Origin: Dactylis glomerata
Lineage: Eukaryota > Streptophyta > Magnoliopsida > Poales > Poaceae
DNA: 64,000 nucleotides
Direction of reading: 5' to 3'
Assembly (NCBI GenBank): GCA_007115705.1
Contig: QXEO01000876.1
Location: 1,013,017 to 1,077,016, forward strand
This document shows, piece by piece, positions 32,955 through 45,422 of this stretch. The number at the start of each line of letters is the position of its first letter. The stretch's first letter is position 1. The notes under the pieces were generated by a model that worked only from the letters and a program-made list of their open reading frames with translations, was not told the DNA's origin and did no database searches. A program made the translations under genes and the position numbers.

Positions 32955-33880
32955 CGGGATTTCCGGTTCCTGTTTAGATAAAGAGTATATATTAATATCT
33001 TTAAAAAAGAGAGTATATATTAATATTGAGGAGATACCAAATACACCTAGTCTCTGTAATAATGCAGTGTCCTAGCAGTATTATTGATACACACAACCAA
33101 AAGGAATAAGAAGAACTATAAAAAGAAAAGCCCCACTGCAATGATCTATTTCTTGTATCAGCAACACTAACCACCAAGACAACATCAGCTTCTCCAAAAG
33201 TGATGCCTTCAAGAAGGAAATAGTGCACAAGCATCGTCATCGTCCGATCGTAGATCTTAGGTTTTCGTCCTGGAGAAAGTCTTCGCTCACAAAACAATGC
33301 CTTCAACAAGGATATTGACAGGCAGGACAGGCCTTGGATTTTCATCCTAAAATGGAAGACTTTGAACTTCTCCTGTGAAGTCGCCCCAGATGCCACTGCT
33401 CCAAGTCATGAATCACCAAGCCAATTCCCATCGTCACAAAAACTCGAACCACCATTGTTTGTCCTTAGATCTTGGCTTCCATAACATTCTCCGCTAGCTG
33501 ACTTCACCATGGAACGAGAAATCGTGCCACATGATGGTAACAATCATCAAAGCTTCGCAGTGCTCCCTCTGAAACCAAACGGCCAGATAAAAAAGGGTGC
33601 ATACGACCGAATTCCATTTGATCTAGCAATCTTCAGGCAGGAATCGCCTAGTGGACGCTGGTGGAGCATTCCGGAACACAACACTCCAGGCATATCAATG
33701 TGGACGGGCATCTAGTAAATCTTCATCTTGGCGCAAGAAGGAATCCTGGGACCATTCAAACCGAGCAAATAGCCAGTGCGCCACTTGTCTAAAACCGAGG
33801 AGAATGAACAGGCGCCGCCCACCGCTGGTCCCATTTGATGCTGATGTTGTTTATCTATGTAATGTATTCAATCACGATAC
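32955..33880 (-). mobile_element. Retroelement fragment, minus orientation
   Basis: Phrases such as GCCTTCAAGAAGGAAATAGTGC and TAGATCTTAGGTTTTCGTCC resemble a common grass repeat family of retroelement origin. Near 32981 and 33010 a direct repeat AGAGTATATATTAATAT brackets an A-rich tract, as at the tail of a target-primed insertion. The ORF at 33001-33396 has no recognised domain. Recognition is from general familiarity only. Confidence 0.35.
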
Positions 33881-34333
33881 TTTTTTATCGAAGGGAGTAA
33901 GTCAGTTTTCACTAAAACAAAAAATCTATTAAATCAGTTTAATAACAAAGAAAATATTTTAAAATATTCACTCATGTCAATCCCGCGAATATTTTTTTGA
34001 ACTTGTGAATATTTTTTGAACACTAAACCTACTTTTTCTCATGGATATTTTTCAAACTCGTGAACCTAATTTTTTTTAAAAAAAATAAGTGAACATTTTT
34101 TGAACAATGAACATTTCTTTGAAATCATGAGTGATTTTAAGTACAATATACACATCTTTTTAAAAGGGTTTAAAAGAAAAAATACACAGAAAAGAAAAGA
34201 ACATGTTTCTCAAAAAACGAATTAGAAGACTAGAGAAAAATAAAAAGGTAAAAAAAACCGCAATTATAAAACATATTATTGAGTGGAAAAATATAAACCA
34301 AATATCCAGTCTAGTACGAAAAAAGTGTACACC
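33881..34333. repeat. AT-rich degenerate repeats (GAATATTTTTTGAA type)
   Basis: Repeated variants of TGAACATTTTTTGAA and GTGAATATTTTTTGAAC fill about 33970-34140, followed by A-rich sequence. This style is common in grass transposon interiors. No gene is seen. Confidence 0.55.
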
Positions 34334-34341
34334 GTGGGACT

Positions 34342-34910
34342 TAGGGGTGAAAACGGAACGTATTATTTTCGACCAACCAAAGACTTACTAAAGGCAAAAA
34401 TAGATTCGATCGGATAGTCATCGGATATGATCATGGATACGGCTAGTGATTAACGGATACGGAAAAAGGATATGGTTTTACTAATATCTGACCGTATCCA
34501 AAGATATATTGTATTTAACGGTTATATTCAGACAATATCCGAACAAAATATCCGATAATAAGTTGTTGAGTACGTGACTAGGGTGAGAATATAAAAGAGA
34601 GTTATACATTTTGTCTTATGGTACATAAACACCACCATGCAAGGTACAAGCAAGTTTTATATGAATATATAATCACATATGTAGAAAGTTTACAAGCTAA
34701 TTTTACTTTATTATCAACGAGAGATTTGACAAAATGTTTATCCGCAACCGAACCTTATTCGTCCCATATTTGGTATGTATTCATTATCGATAGACTCTGA
34801 TTCCATATTCGTATCCGTACACTATCCGCTCTGATTCTAATTCCAAAAAAATATGGTAACAAATACAGTTTTACTATTATTCATCCGTATCCACTTTGTT
34901 TTCACCCCTA
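34342..34910. mobile_element. Non-autonomous hAT element, 569 bp
   Basis: The inverted ends TAGGGGTGAAAAC and GTTTTCACCCCTA are flanked by GTGGGACT (34334-34341) and GTGGAACT (34911-34918), an 8-bp target duplication with one mismatch. Internal sequence is rich in ATCCG and CGGATA motifs. No transposase is present. The 8-bp duplication and TIR form identify the hAT superfamily. Confidence 0.8.
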
Positions 34911-34918
34911 GTGGAACT

Positions 34919-35869
34919 AGACGGGTCTGGCCCTTCGTTGGGTGGCTTCAGGTGGTGACACATACTTAGACCTATGGGTAACAAATTATAAATACGATAT
35001 GAGATTTGTAGATAATTTGTATACTTAATGCATTGTGCAAAAGCGTCATGTAAAAGTGATGATTTCTATAACTTTTTGGCAGTATATGGAATTTCAGTAG
35101 CATGAAGCATTAATTAATCCTTTCTTAAAATACATGGTATGCAATACTTTTAGTCATATCACATAGCAACCAAAAAAGCGAAGGAAATTAACTAATGCAA
35201 CACCTCCAGAGATGTAATTGCGATGGCTGTCACTTCCATTTTGTTTGTGCAACCTTTGTCCATGTTTCCTGTAAAAAAAAAACTTTGCCCATTTTGCAAT
35301 TCGCTTCACAATTGGTGATTTAATCTGTAATAAATGAAAAGATTGTCACAAAACTACACCGTTAGAAGGCTATCTTTGAATATGAATTCAATGTTGTAAT
35401 TTTATAATACTTAGGGTGCGTTTGAATTTCGACTAAAGTATACCATACCAGTTTTTTGGTCATGAATAAAATGTTAGTTCGTGTTTAGATAGTTGTCAAC
35501 TTTTTGGCACGCAAATGATCCACTAACCACTCTAAAAAAATTATCCAATGTTGCCCAACTTGTGGATACAAAAACATCAACAGATAATTTGGTTATCCAC
35601 ATTTTAGTAGGGTAACCTTAGGCAAACATCAATCACATCATAATCCGTTCCATTGGTTCAAATAATAGTCAGAGTGCAACCCCAAAATACGTGCATGGAC
35701 AGGGAATTATTGCAACAAATGCAAATTTCTCGGCCGAAATGAAATCCTCTTAATGGATCATGATCCCAAAAAAGCAAGAAATCTGAAATTAACATAATTA
35801 GCTTTCGACTAACTTTCATATTTAGAATAAACTCTCCATAAGAGTGAATTATTTTGTTTTAGCGAGGCC
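34919..35869. other. Intergenic DNA, nothing recognised
   Basis: AT-rich, with no convincing ORF. A GGGTGCGTTTGAATTTCG stretch near 35415 resembles a Tourist-type terminus, but I found no partner. Confidence 0.4.
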
Positions 35870-37110
35870 CAGGATGAGCTGCCCTATATGCAATCGGCTA
35901 TGGGGAAGGCAAGTTTCCTATTATTATTTGGTTATACAGATTCATTATCAGGACTCGTAATGCTGAATGATAACATATTGAGAAAAGATTGCAAAACAAT
36001 TAAGCACTTGGGAAGGTAAATTGCTTTCTCTCGGAGGAAGATTAATTCTCATAAATTCCGTACTCACCAAGATTGTATATGATTTCTTTCATCCACCTAC
36101 CAAAAGGAGTTTTGCATAGGTTGGATAAATTCCGATCAAGATTCTTTAAGCAGAAAGATAGCAAGAAAAAAGAAATATCCACTGGCTAAATGAATCGTGA
36201 TTTGCCGATCAAAGGAGGAAAGAGGGCTTGAAATTCATGATCTTAAGGTCAAGAATAGATTTATTCTCGATAATTGGCTTTATAAGCTTCTTACTGAAGA
36301 TGGTGTTTAGCAAACCCTTCTAAAAAGAAAATATTTTGGATCTCATGCTATGTCTCAGGTCTAATGGAAACTTGGGGACACACATATTTGGGCCGGCCTA
36401 ATGAAAACAAAGAAACATTTCTTCCCATTTGTGTCATTTAATATTAAGGATGTTTTAGAATTAGATTCTTGGAGGACAAGTGGTTCGATAGTGGTACACT
36501 GAGGGAACAATATCCGGCTCTATACAACATTATACGTCACAAGAGCGATACTATCGCAAAGGTATTGAAGTCATCTCCACCAAATATAATGGTCATAAGG
36601 GATTTATTGGTCCTAGGCTTGCATCATGAAATGTTTTGCACATCGTGTTATATTGGTCAAATTGACGCAAGGTTCTGATGAATTTCATTGGAATTTACAT
36701 GAAATCGATAGATTCACAGTAGACTCCATGTATAGAGCACTGGCTCAACCAAAGGTGTCAAAATAATAAGAAATTTTGAAAAATGAAGATCCCTTTAAAG
36801 ATATTTTTTTGCATGGTATCTTCATAACCAAAGATTACCTTGTTAAAAGGAATTAACACAGAAGTAGTAAGTGTGTATTTTGTCACCACGGTGAGATAAT
36901 CAAACACTTATTCTTCTAGTGTAAATTTGCTTATGCTATATGGTCAATTATCCAAGTAACTTCTATCTTGCATCCACCGCGTAGCATTGCCATTATATTT
37001 GGTTATTCGCTACATGGTGTCGATCATAGGTCTATAATTTTTATTATGATGGGAGCCCTTATCATTATTTGGTTGCTTTGTTTATCTTGGAATCCCTAGG
37101 GTTTTAATGT
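35870..37110 (+). pseudogene. Decayed LINE ORF2, C-terminal part with zf-RVT region
   Basis: Frame fragments with many stops read LSTWEGKLLSLGGRLILI and GLEIHDLKVKNRFILDNWLY, the connector after reverse transcriptase in plant LINEs. Further on CVFCHHGEIIKHLFF matches the zf-RVT zinc-binding domain found at the C-terminus of these ORF2 proteins. Frameshifts and stops are frequent, so the element is old and dead. The 5' endonuclease and core reverse transcriptase are missing. Confidence 0.7.
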
Positions 37111-37114
37111 TAAA

Positions 37115-37898
37115 ATTATTTCTCATGTAAGTTATCTACCAATGCACTGTTCATGATTATCTCTACATCATAAACAATTTGGAAGTTTAAGTAATATAAA
37201 GCTTCTTTATCCCCCAAAAAAATCTCGCAATCAAAAGTTGAGGTGCCCGTTTTAACCGTGCATCTACCACCTGAGGCAGGTAGTGCTGGGCCAGCGACAC
37301 GGGTGCAAGTACTGGTGCTGCGTGGAGCTGCTCTCGCAGACTCACCTGTCCCGACGCCCACACGCCGTCCTGTCCACGAGCAGGAAGCTCGGCTGCACTG
37401 CTAAACCAGAAACGTCCCACCACGACGACACTGGTATCCGAGGGAAGCTTTTGTCCGGCCCTCGAGCCCCCGCCCTGTTCGCGTACGGCGTGGCGTCTCG
37501 TCCCCTGTCGAATGATCACGCCCTGACTCCGGCCATGCCCTGCCCTCGCCGTGACGGTGCTCGCGCTCGCGCTCGCGCCACGCCCCGGATTTCTTTTTCT
37601 CCCGGCCCGGAATGGAGACAAGCCGTCGCCCTGGCGCGGCCCCGCGCTTTGATTCCCTATGCCTGGGCGCCGCCCGCTACGGGACGCCAGCAAGTACCAG
37701 CAACCCGACAACCGCAGACGGCCGCTTCACTCACTCCCACGCTAACGGCGGGCGACCACTTCGCTGCCCTGCCCTGCCCTGCCTCGCCCCCGCGTGCCGC
37801 ATCACCGTTATGAGTTATCCCCTCGCTTCCGGTTGCCACTGATCGACTCTGCCCGCCCGCTCGCTCCGCCTTGCCTGGAATTATTGTCCTCGACCGTG
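37115..37898. promoter_or_regulatory. 5' region of SCL23
   Basis: The GC content rises sharply from about 37260 on. No reading frame here looks conserved, and alternating GCTCGCGCTCGCGC repeats occur near 37560. It probably holds the promoter and leader, but I see no certain TATA box. Confidence 0.4.
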
Positions 37899-39281
37899 AT
37901 GATCCAGGGCGTCCTATCACGCGCGCCCGCCACCGACGCGGCGGCGGCGGCGATGAAGGCCAAGCGGGCGGCGTCGATCCCCGAAGAGGAAGAAACCGCG
38001 CGGGGAAAGCGTCTGCAGCTGCGTGACGACTGTGCCGCCGAGCAGGGGCTGGGACTGGCGATGGCCGCGGGGGAGCGAGTGATGGTGGCGGAGGCGGCGG
38101 AGACGCGCGGGCTGCGGCTGCTGAGGCTGCTGCTCCGGTGCGCGGAGGCGGTGGCCGCGGACCAGCTGCCGGAGGCGCGGGACATGCTGCAGGAGGTCGC
38201 GGAGCTGGCGTCCCCGTTCGGTTCCTCGCCGGAGCGCGTCGCCGCCTACTTCGGGGACGCGCTGTGCGCGCGCGTGCTCAGCTCCTACCTGGGCGCCTAC
38301 TCCCCGCTCGCGACGATCAGCCCGCTCGCCGCCGCGCAGAGCCGCCGCATCTCCTCCGCGTTCCAGGCCTACAACGCGCTCTCCCCGCTCGTCAAGTTCT
38401 CGCACTTCACCGCCAACAAGGCCATCCTGCAGGCGCTCGACGGCGAGGACCGCGTCCACGTCGTCGACCTCGACATCATGCAGGGGCTGCAGTGGCCGGG
38501 CCTCTTCCACATGCTCGCGTCCCGCCCCTGCAGGCCGCTCTCGCTCCGCGTCACCGGCCTCGGCGCCTCGCTCGACGTGCTCGAGGCCACCGGCCGCCGC
38601 CTCGCCGACTTCGCGGCGTCGCTCGGCCTGCCGTTCGAGTTCCAGCCCATCGAGGGGAAGATCGGCCACATCGCCGACGCCGCCGCCCTCCTCGGTCCGC
38701 GCCACCACCACCGGGAAGCCACCGTCGTGTACTGGATGCACCACTGCCTCTACGACGTGACCGGCTCCGACGTCGGCACTGTGCGGCTGCTCAAGAGCCT
38801 GCGGCCGAAGCTGATCACGATCGTGGAGCAAGACCTGGGCCACAGCGGCGACTTCCTGGGCCGGTTCGTGGAGGCGCTGCACTACTACTCGGCGCTGTTC
38901 GACGCGCTGGGCGACGGCGCGAGCGCCGGCGGCGCAGAGGAGGAGCGGCACGCGGTGGAAAGGCTGCTCCTTGGCGCCGAGATACGGAACATCGTGGCCG
39001 TCGGGGGCCCGAAGCGGACGGGGGAGGTGCGGGTGGAGCGGTGGGGCGACGAGCTGCGGCGCGCAGGGTTCAGGCCGGTGTCCCTGACCGGGGCTCCCGC
39101 CGCGCAGGCCAGGCTGCTCCTCGGCATGTACCCATGGAAGGGATACACGCTGGTGGAGGAGGACGGGTGCCTCAAGCTTGGGTGGAAGGACCTCTCGCTG
39201 CTCACCGCGTCATCCTGGGAGCCGACGGCCGACGACGACCTCGTCGCTGCTGCCGCCCGGCAAGAAGGCCAAGATTCCTGA
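37899..39281 (+). CDS. SCL23: GRAS transcription regulator, SCARECROW-LIKE 23 type
   Basis: An intronless gene of 460 codons, GC-rich as usual for grass GRAS genes. The order is complete: leucine-rich region I (about 75-135, with LLLRCAEAV), VHIID motif as VHVVD (186-190), leucine-rich region II, PFYRE region (FVEALHYYSALFDAL, 323-337) and SAW ending LKLGWKDLSLLTASSWEP. The GPKRTGEVRVERW and GMYPWKGYTLVEEDGCL segments point to the SCR/SCL23 clade; the short N-terminus favours SCL23 over SCR. Such proteins act in the nucleus with SHORT-ROOT in endodermis and bundle-sheath patterning. The first ATG in frame is 37899; a second at 37953 (MKAKRAAS) is also plausible. The frame is open upstream but without ATG. 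Confidence 0.9.
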   Translation: MIQGVLSRAPATDAAAAAMKAKRAASIPEEEETARGKRLQLRDDCAAEQGLGLAMAAGERVMVAEAAETRGLRLLRLLLRCAEAVAADQLPEARDMLQEVAELASPFGSSPERVAAYFGDALCARVLSSYLGAYSPLATISPLAAAQSRRISSAFQAYNALSPLVKFSHFTANKAILQALDGEDRVHVVDLDIMQGLQWPGLFHMLASRPCRPLSLRVTGLGASLDVLEATGRRLADFAASLGLPFEFQPIEGKIGHIADAAALLGPRHHHREATVVYWMHHCLYDVTGSDVGTVRLLKSLRPKLITIVEQDLGHSGDFLGRFVEALHYYSALFDALGDGASAGGAEEERHAVERLLLGAEIRNIVAVGGPKRTGEVRVERWGDELRRAGFRPVSLTGAPAAQARLLLGMYPWKGYTLVEEDGCLKLGWKDLSLLTASSWEPTADDDLVAAAARQEGQDS

Positions 39282-39914
39282 TTAACCTTGCAGGATTCTG
39301 CCATTTTGGCCCGTAATTAAGTCTGTGAATAATGCTACTATACACTTCATCGATCATTCGTTCAGATTCAATATCAGATTTTGGCACGCGTCCCGGAATC
39401 GGGTCATTCTTGTTTCTGAATGAGAAATGCGCAACTGCACACGCATGCATCTACCTGCAGCTTAATCGAAGAACACTAAGCTGGGTGCCAGAGGCTGAGA
39501 TGGAGTTTTGGATAGGAAGGTGATCGGTGATAGTAGAGGCGGAGTTGGCCGGACGGCCCGTTTTTGTTAAGTTAATGTTAGAGCAAGCATCATCTTGAAA
39601 AGAAATTATGCGAGAGCGACAGCTTGACCAGGACAATAGTAGAGACAGCTTACCCGTCAGCTCTCTCGTTCTGGATGTCTACACTCTACAGATTACATTG
39701 TCAGCTGTCTCTTTGTGTAACGACTTCTGAGAAGTTACCGACACCAGATAGTGACCGCTTGCACGTACGCGCGCGCAACGTTACCTTTCATGCGAGAGTT
39801 TGGCACATACGCGCGGCGCGTCCGACAAGGGAGTTGAGATTAAAATCGTGCGTACCAGAGAGTGTGCTACCTGTTAGGCCTATTTTTATCCTCAAAAGAT
39901 ATGAGGATATGTGA
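39282..39914. other. 3' flank of SCL23
   Basis: No gene is seen. The stretch would include the 3' untranslated region. An ACGCGCG-rich part lies near 39765-39820. Confidence 0.45.
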
Positions 39915-41030
39915 GAATTTTTTTTTTAAAACAAAACAGGCAATATTGCCTCATTTTATTTAAAAAATAAGAAGAGAATTGACCGATTCATTAATAGGGA
40001 ACCAGCATAAAACCATACAAATGCACCAATGTCATCATGGAACACGACCATATTGGGCACAACCACCGGCCTACAATCGGCCACACACGCCAACGCTAGA
40101 TAGCTTCGACTTTGATAACGAGCTCCGCAAGAGAAATATGCAAGGCTTGCGCTGACCGAGTACTCCACAAGCCACCGGTTGCCCGTCATCGTTGCCGCAG
40201 GGACTCTCCACCGCAGCTTCGACTCCACAGCGACACGAAGGAGTGCAAGAGAACCCATCAGACACGCCGGAAAGACCGACTAACGAAGCCCTCGCCGCGA
40301 CCCAAACTTTGCTCGCCACATCATCGTTGCCAAACTACACACAACGTCCCCGGCCAGCAACCTCAGCAGCATGCCATCATCTCCGATCCCCAGGCTGAAG
40401 TCGGCTCCGAGACGATGCCTCCAAGGAGGAAAAAGACGCAAATAGCGCCTCCATCGCCGGATCCAAAGGATCTGAGGTTTCCCTCCAGAGCAAACCGTGG
40501 AAGGCAGAGAGCACAACTCCACGACGATGCCTCCAACAAGGTCCATGACACCCATAGCGCCACCGTCGCCGGTTTCAGCAAAGGCTGTAACAAGAATTTC
40601 TTCCAAAGCTGCGACTCAAGCCGCCCGGCAACCTCAGCCTCACCCAATGCAAACCACCTCCCCTGCCGAGGCATCACTGCCTCCCACCTGCAAGCCGACC
40701 TCACCGGGACGAACCCAGAGCGAAGACGCCTATCATCCGTCAGCTTCATCACCGCCCTTGCAGCCGAAGAAGACCGACAACCACCATCATCTGGAGCCGC
40801 CGCCCCAGCGTCCGAGAGCCACGCAGTCCAAGGACCAACGAGCTCCTACTCACGCGCACCGAGGGACGGCCGCAGGCCAGCCAGAACCAGGTCTGGTCAC
40901 CCGGACATCCGGGTCGCAGCTGCACACAGCACAACCCACGAAACCCAGATCGGGCCCAACAGGCCCGCGCAGCCACCGTCACCATAGGAGGTCGCCACAG
41001 CACCTCCATCGACGCTGGCCATCTCACCTG
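39915..41030 (-). mobile_element. Retroelement 3' fragment, minus orientation
   Basis: A T-run at 39918-39926 would be the poly(A) tail of a minus-strand element. It is followed by GC-rich sequence with imperfectly repeated GATGCCTCCAA-GG and AGCGCC-CC blocks (near 40420-40460 and 40525-40570), of the same style as 32955-33880. The ORFs at 40112-40987 and 40497-41252 overlap in different frames with proline- and serine-rich low-complexity products, and no domain is recognised. Confidence 0.4.
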
Positions 41031-41460
41031 CCCCTCCGCAGCGTGGCATCCGCCACTGCCTCACAACATCAGCCGCCGGCACCGCGCGCCGCTGCAGCGA
41101 CGAGCTTCACCAACTGCGCCACCAGCCCTCGCCTCCACACCATGAGGAGACGACGGCGCGGCTCTCCCAGAGACAGGTCCGCACCGGGACCGACTCCAGC
41201 CACCACAATATGTGGGGATTTGGTGTTGACTCAATACTCTCCGATCCCCTAGAATACCTTTCCCAAAAAAATACTCTACCATGATGGAGAGTTTTTGATC
41301 TAGTCAAAAAATACACTAGTGTGGAGGGGATTTGTGGGGATATCCCGGGATTATCCCCTTAAACCCTGGCCTAGTAAACAACCTACCGGGGATATTTCGG
41401 GATACGAAATAATCCCCTCCAATCCCCTCAAATACCCTAGAAGTAAACAAGGCCTTAAGG
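41031..41460. mobile_element. Tourist-like terminus
   Basis: The part near 41320-41455 has several GGGGAT and ATCCCC blocks in both orientations and ends CTAGAAGTAAACAAGGCCT, like a Tourist-type MITE terminus. The opposite terminus is unclear. Confidence 0.35.
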
Positions 41461-42461
41461 TCATGGTTGATAAGATAGTCTTATCTTGGATCTAGTTCAT
41501 ATTGCAGCGAACACTCTAAAAACTGCTAGTTTAGCGCTTGTGAAGGGTGTTTCGATGGATTACCGGACGCGCAAATCTAATGCATGCTGGAAAAAGTATT
41601 CTGCACCCAAAATTATGTTTCCCCGCGCGGCAAATATGCAGCGCCAGGTTCCCCGCACGGCAAAACTCCCATCAAGTGCGCGCACCCCAACCGTTGTCCT
41701 GAAATTGCCTCGCGTGCCCTGAAACCTCTCCACCGCTGCCGCCTAGTTCTAACCGATGCAGCCTAGTTGTGGCAGTGGCAAACGGCACCATCGGCGGGTG
41801 CTTATGTTGCATAATCCGACGGCAGCGGTAGCTAGACCATCGGCCCAGCCAGGAGCAGCACGAACGCTTCAACACATCGGCAAGGTGCACCCCCCTCCCC
41901 AGTCATTGCACGTCGACGCACCGACATGCCAGCCATCTCGATTCTTCCCGGAGATGGGCTAGAGCAAGGAGCCTCCAGTTGCACCCGAGGGCGTCTTCTC
42001 GCCTATGTCGGGCCGCATGATGACGGATGCGATCGGGTGGCCCGATGTGGCACCCGGGAGCTTGCCCTTATTTAGATTTTGGACGTGTAAAAACTGCAAA
42101 TTCTATGTGTGCAACTTCAAATTTCAATTATATGTCTTCCCTAAATCACTATCTCTAGCGATAATGCCACATTCTCTCTTTTCAGTGTACTTCTTGTTCA
42201 TCTAGTCTTCCTTGGGTAGCAATCCATGCATATATTATAGAGTTCGGAGATGGAAGCACCCCTCCCCCGTGTCGTCTCCTTGGAGGCGACATGAGGGCAA
42301 AAACCCTAACCACACCGCCACCCCTCCCCCTTCTCTTCCCTTGCCTTGCCACCATCGGAGGCAGCCAACGGGAAAGCCCACGCGACCACCGAGGAAGGTG
42401 GTGGCCAGGCTGTCGCCGCTCCATCCTTGTTGGTGGGGAGCTCGGGATCTGAGGCGGCGGC
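41461..42461. other. Intergenic DNA and GC-rich retroelement leader-like segment
   Basis: No gene is seen up to about 42210. From 42280 on, GGCGACATGAGGGCAAAAAC and C-rich sequence resemble the leader of a grass LINE-type element, cut off by the LTR at 42462. Confidence 0.35.
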
Positions 42462-43906
42462 TGATACGTCTCAAACGTATCTATAATTTTTGATGCTCCA
42501 TGCTTGTTTATACACCATTTGCTTTGAGTTTTGTTACACTTCGTATCGTTTTTATGCATTTTCCGGAACTAACCTATTAACAAGATGCCACAGTGTCAGT
42601 TCCTGTTTTCTGCTGTTTTTGTGTTTCAGAAAAGTTACACAGGAAATATTCTCGGAATTGGACGAAACAAAAGCCGAACCTCCTATTTTTACCAAAGCTT
42701 CACGAAGACCAAAGATGAGATGGAGGGGAGCCACGGGCCAGGCTCACCACAGGGCGGCACGGCCCAGCCCCTGGCCGCGCCACCCCATGGTGAGACCACC
42801 TGGTCCACCTCCTGACGATGCCCTTTCGCCTATAAAGTCCCTCGACGAGAAAAACCAAAGGACGGATCGCTTTTCCTCGAAACATACTGCAAGCCTCCGC
42901 CGTCATCGAAACGAGATCGGGAGGATCCAGGATCTCTTCTCGGCACCCTGTCAGAGAGGGGAATCCCTGCCGGAGGCCTTCTCCACCACCATGGTCGCCT
43001 CCAAAGTGATGTGTGAGTAGTCTACCTTGGACTACGGGTCCATAGCAGTAGCTAGATGGTTGTTTTCTCCACCATGTGCTTCATGTTTAGATCTTGTGAG
43101 CTGCCCTACATGATCAAGATCATCTTTATGTAATCATAGATGTTGTGTTTGTTGGGATCCGATGAGTATTGGTACTATGTTAAGTTGATGTGCTGAATCA
43201 TATATCTTATGTTATCTCTATGTTGTTTATGATCTTGCATGCTTTCCGTTGCTAGTAGATATCTTGGCCGAGTAGATGCTAGTGACTCTAAGAGGGAGTA
43301 TTTACGCTCGATAGTTGGGTTCATGCCTCTATTTAATCTGGGGGGGGTGACAAAAACCTCTAAGGTTGTAGATGTGCTGTTGCCACTAGGGGAAAAACAA
43401 CATTCTTGTATCCAAGGATATTTGCTTTGTTTACTTTACGCACTTTGCTTAATGCAGTTATCCGTTGTTCGCAACTTAATACTCAAGGGGTACTCGGACG
43501 ACTCCCCGCGAGTGGATTATTAGTCGTAGATGCAGTTGGATTACGGTCTATGTATTTTATCGTAATGTCCAGAGTGAATATCATAGTGATCCTCATGACA
43601 TATGTACATTATCTTTATTCTATCAATTGCCCAACTGTAATTTGTTTACCCAGCATGTTGTTATTTATCTTATGGAGAGACACCGCTAGTGAACTGTGGA
43701 CCCCGGTCCAATTTCCTTTACATTGCTATACCGTTTTACTTTAACTCGCACTATTTACTTTCTTGCATACTATTATCCTTTTACCACTCGATACGCTCAA
43801 TCCTTTGTTTACAGCAAACCGGTGAGATTGACAACCTCATCGTAAGTTGGGAGCAAAGTACTTGTTTGTGTTGTGTGTAGCTTTCACGTTGCTGTTGGGT
43901 GAAGAC
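42462..43906 (+). mobile_element. LTR fragment, interrupted by the Gypsy element
   Basis: It starts TGATACGTCTC-AACGTATCTATAATTTTTGA and is similar over its first part to the LTRs at 46423 and 51891, then diverges to a related but different family. No matching TG..CA end is reached before 43907, where a minus-strand LTR begins. The remaining part of this LTR should lie beyond the right edge of the window. Confidence 0.65.
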
Positions 43907-45422
43907 TGATGACCCACAAGTATAGGGGGTGTATCATAGTACTTTTGATAAATAAGAGTGTCGAACCCAACGAGGAGCAGAAGGTGTTGACTAGTGGTTT
44001 TTATCAAGGCTTCACTGTAAATACTAGCAAACGGGTGTTCATGAGTATTTGATAGTGCAAATAAATAAAGTGCGAGTAAATAAAAGACACCAGTAACAAT
44101 TGCAGCAAGTGGCCCAATCCTTTCTTCAGCAAAGGACAAGCCGGTTGTGGAACTTATAATAACCAAACGTTCTCGAGGACACACGGGAGTTTCTGTCAAG
44201 AGCTTTAGCTTCATACTGCTAAATAGTCTTTATTGGTTTGATAGGTGTTATGGGGGTGAACCTGTGCTAGCGCACTACCCTTACTAGGATAAATTCACAC
44301 TTATGATTATACCCCTGCAAGCATCCGCAAATACAAGAAAGTAATTAAGATAAATCTAACCACAACCTTAAACTCTAAGATCCTACGCTCCCTGGTGCAA
44401 TGGTTTTCCAACGGAGGTTTAGGTTTCTGTCACTCCAGCAACCCCACAATTGGTAGCCAAATACACAATGCATCTCACTAGGCCCATAAATGGTGAAGTA
44501 TCATGTAGTCGACGTTCACATGACACCACTAGTGAAATAGCACCACAACAATATCAAACCATTAAATATTTCTCAACAATAATTCACTACTAACATCTTG
44601 ACTTCTCCCATGTCCTCAAGAACTAAACGAACTACTCACAAGACATCATATGGATCATGATCAGAGGTGAAATAATGGTAAATAACAATTTGAACATAAA
44701 CCTTAATTCAACGGTTCCACTCAATAGCATCAACTACAAGAGTAATCAACACCGGGAAAGTTTCCCATAAGAATATAACAAGATCCAACTCAAGATGTTA
44801 CAGCGGGATGGCGTGGTGATGGTGGAGATGAAGGTGCTGGTGATGGAGATGATGATGATGATGATCCCGATGAAGTCCGGTGCGATGATGATGATGATGA
44901 TGATAGCGACGATCTCCCCTCTCCGGGAAGGAATTTCCCCGGCAGATTTCTCCCTGCCGGAGAGCTTTTCTCTCTCTGGTGTTTCCCGCCCCGCAGAGGC
45001 GGCTGTGTCTCTCTCTGAGCCCCCCCTGACTTAGGTTTTCGGGGACGATGAAGTACACGAAGGGGCGAGACCAGAAGTGGGCCAGGGCGCCCTCACACAG
45101 GGCTGGCGCGGCCAGGGGCCAGGCCGCGCCCCCTGTGCGTGAGGCTGCCCCCTGGCTCCTCTCTCCTTCTCCTTCTTGTTTTCGGAGTCTTTTGGTAAAA
45201 TATAATTTTCTGGTATTTTTTTGGAATTTTCCTGATCTTCCAAAATATGGTGTCTTGACGGTCCTTTTCCAGCAGAATCCTGACTCCAGCAGCAAATCTT
45301 CCAATGATCATCAAACATGTAAAAACAGAGGAAATAACATAATTATCATATCTAAATATGAAATATATCAATGAATAACAGCAAATTATGATACAAAATA
45401 GTGATGCAAAATGGACATATCA
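43907..45422 (-). repeat. 3' LTR of the Gypsy element
   Basis: 1516 bp. On the minus strand it starts TGATATGTCCATTTTGCATC and ends ATACTTGTGGGTCATCA. The part from 43907 is nearly identical to 62902 onward, with scattered substitutions, suggesting moderately recent insertion. A GAT-repeat microsatellite (about 44820-44915) lies within. Confidence 0.9.

Noticed and set aside
37794..37898. Longer SCL23 N-terminus starting at 37794
   Set aside because: The codon there is GTG. The first ATG in frame is at 37899.
38138..39316. A 392-codon ORF on the plus strand over SCL23
   Set aside because: It is a shadow of the GRAS gene in another frame, rich in R, P, A and G; the GRAS motifs are in the other frame.
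44795..45304. ORFs rich in Met/Asp or His near the GAT repeats
   Set aside because: They are translations of a microsatellite within an LTR.
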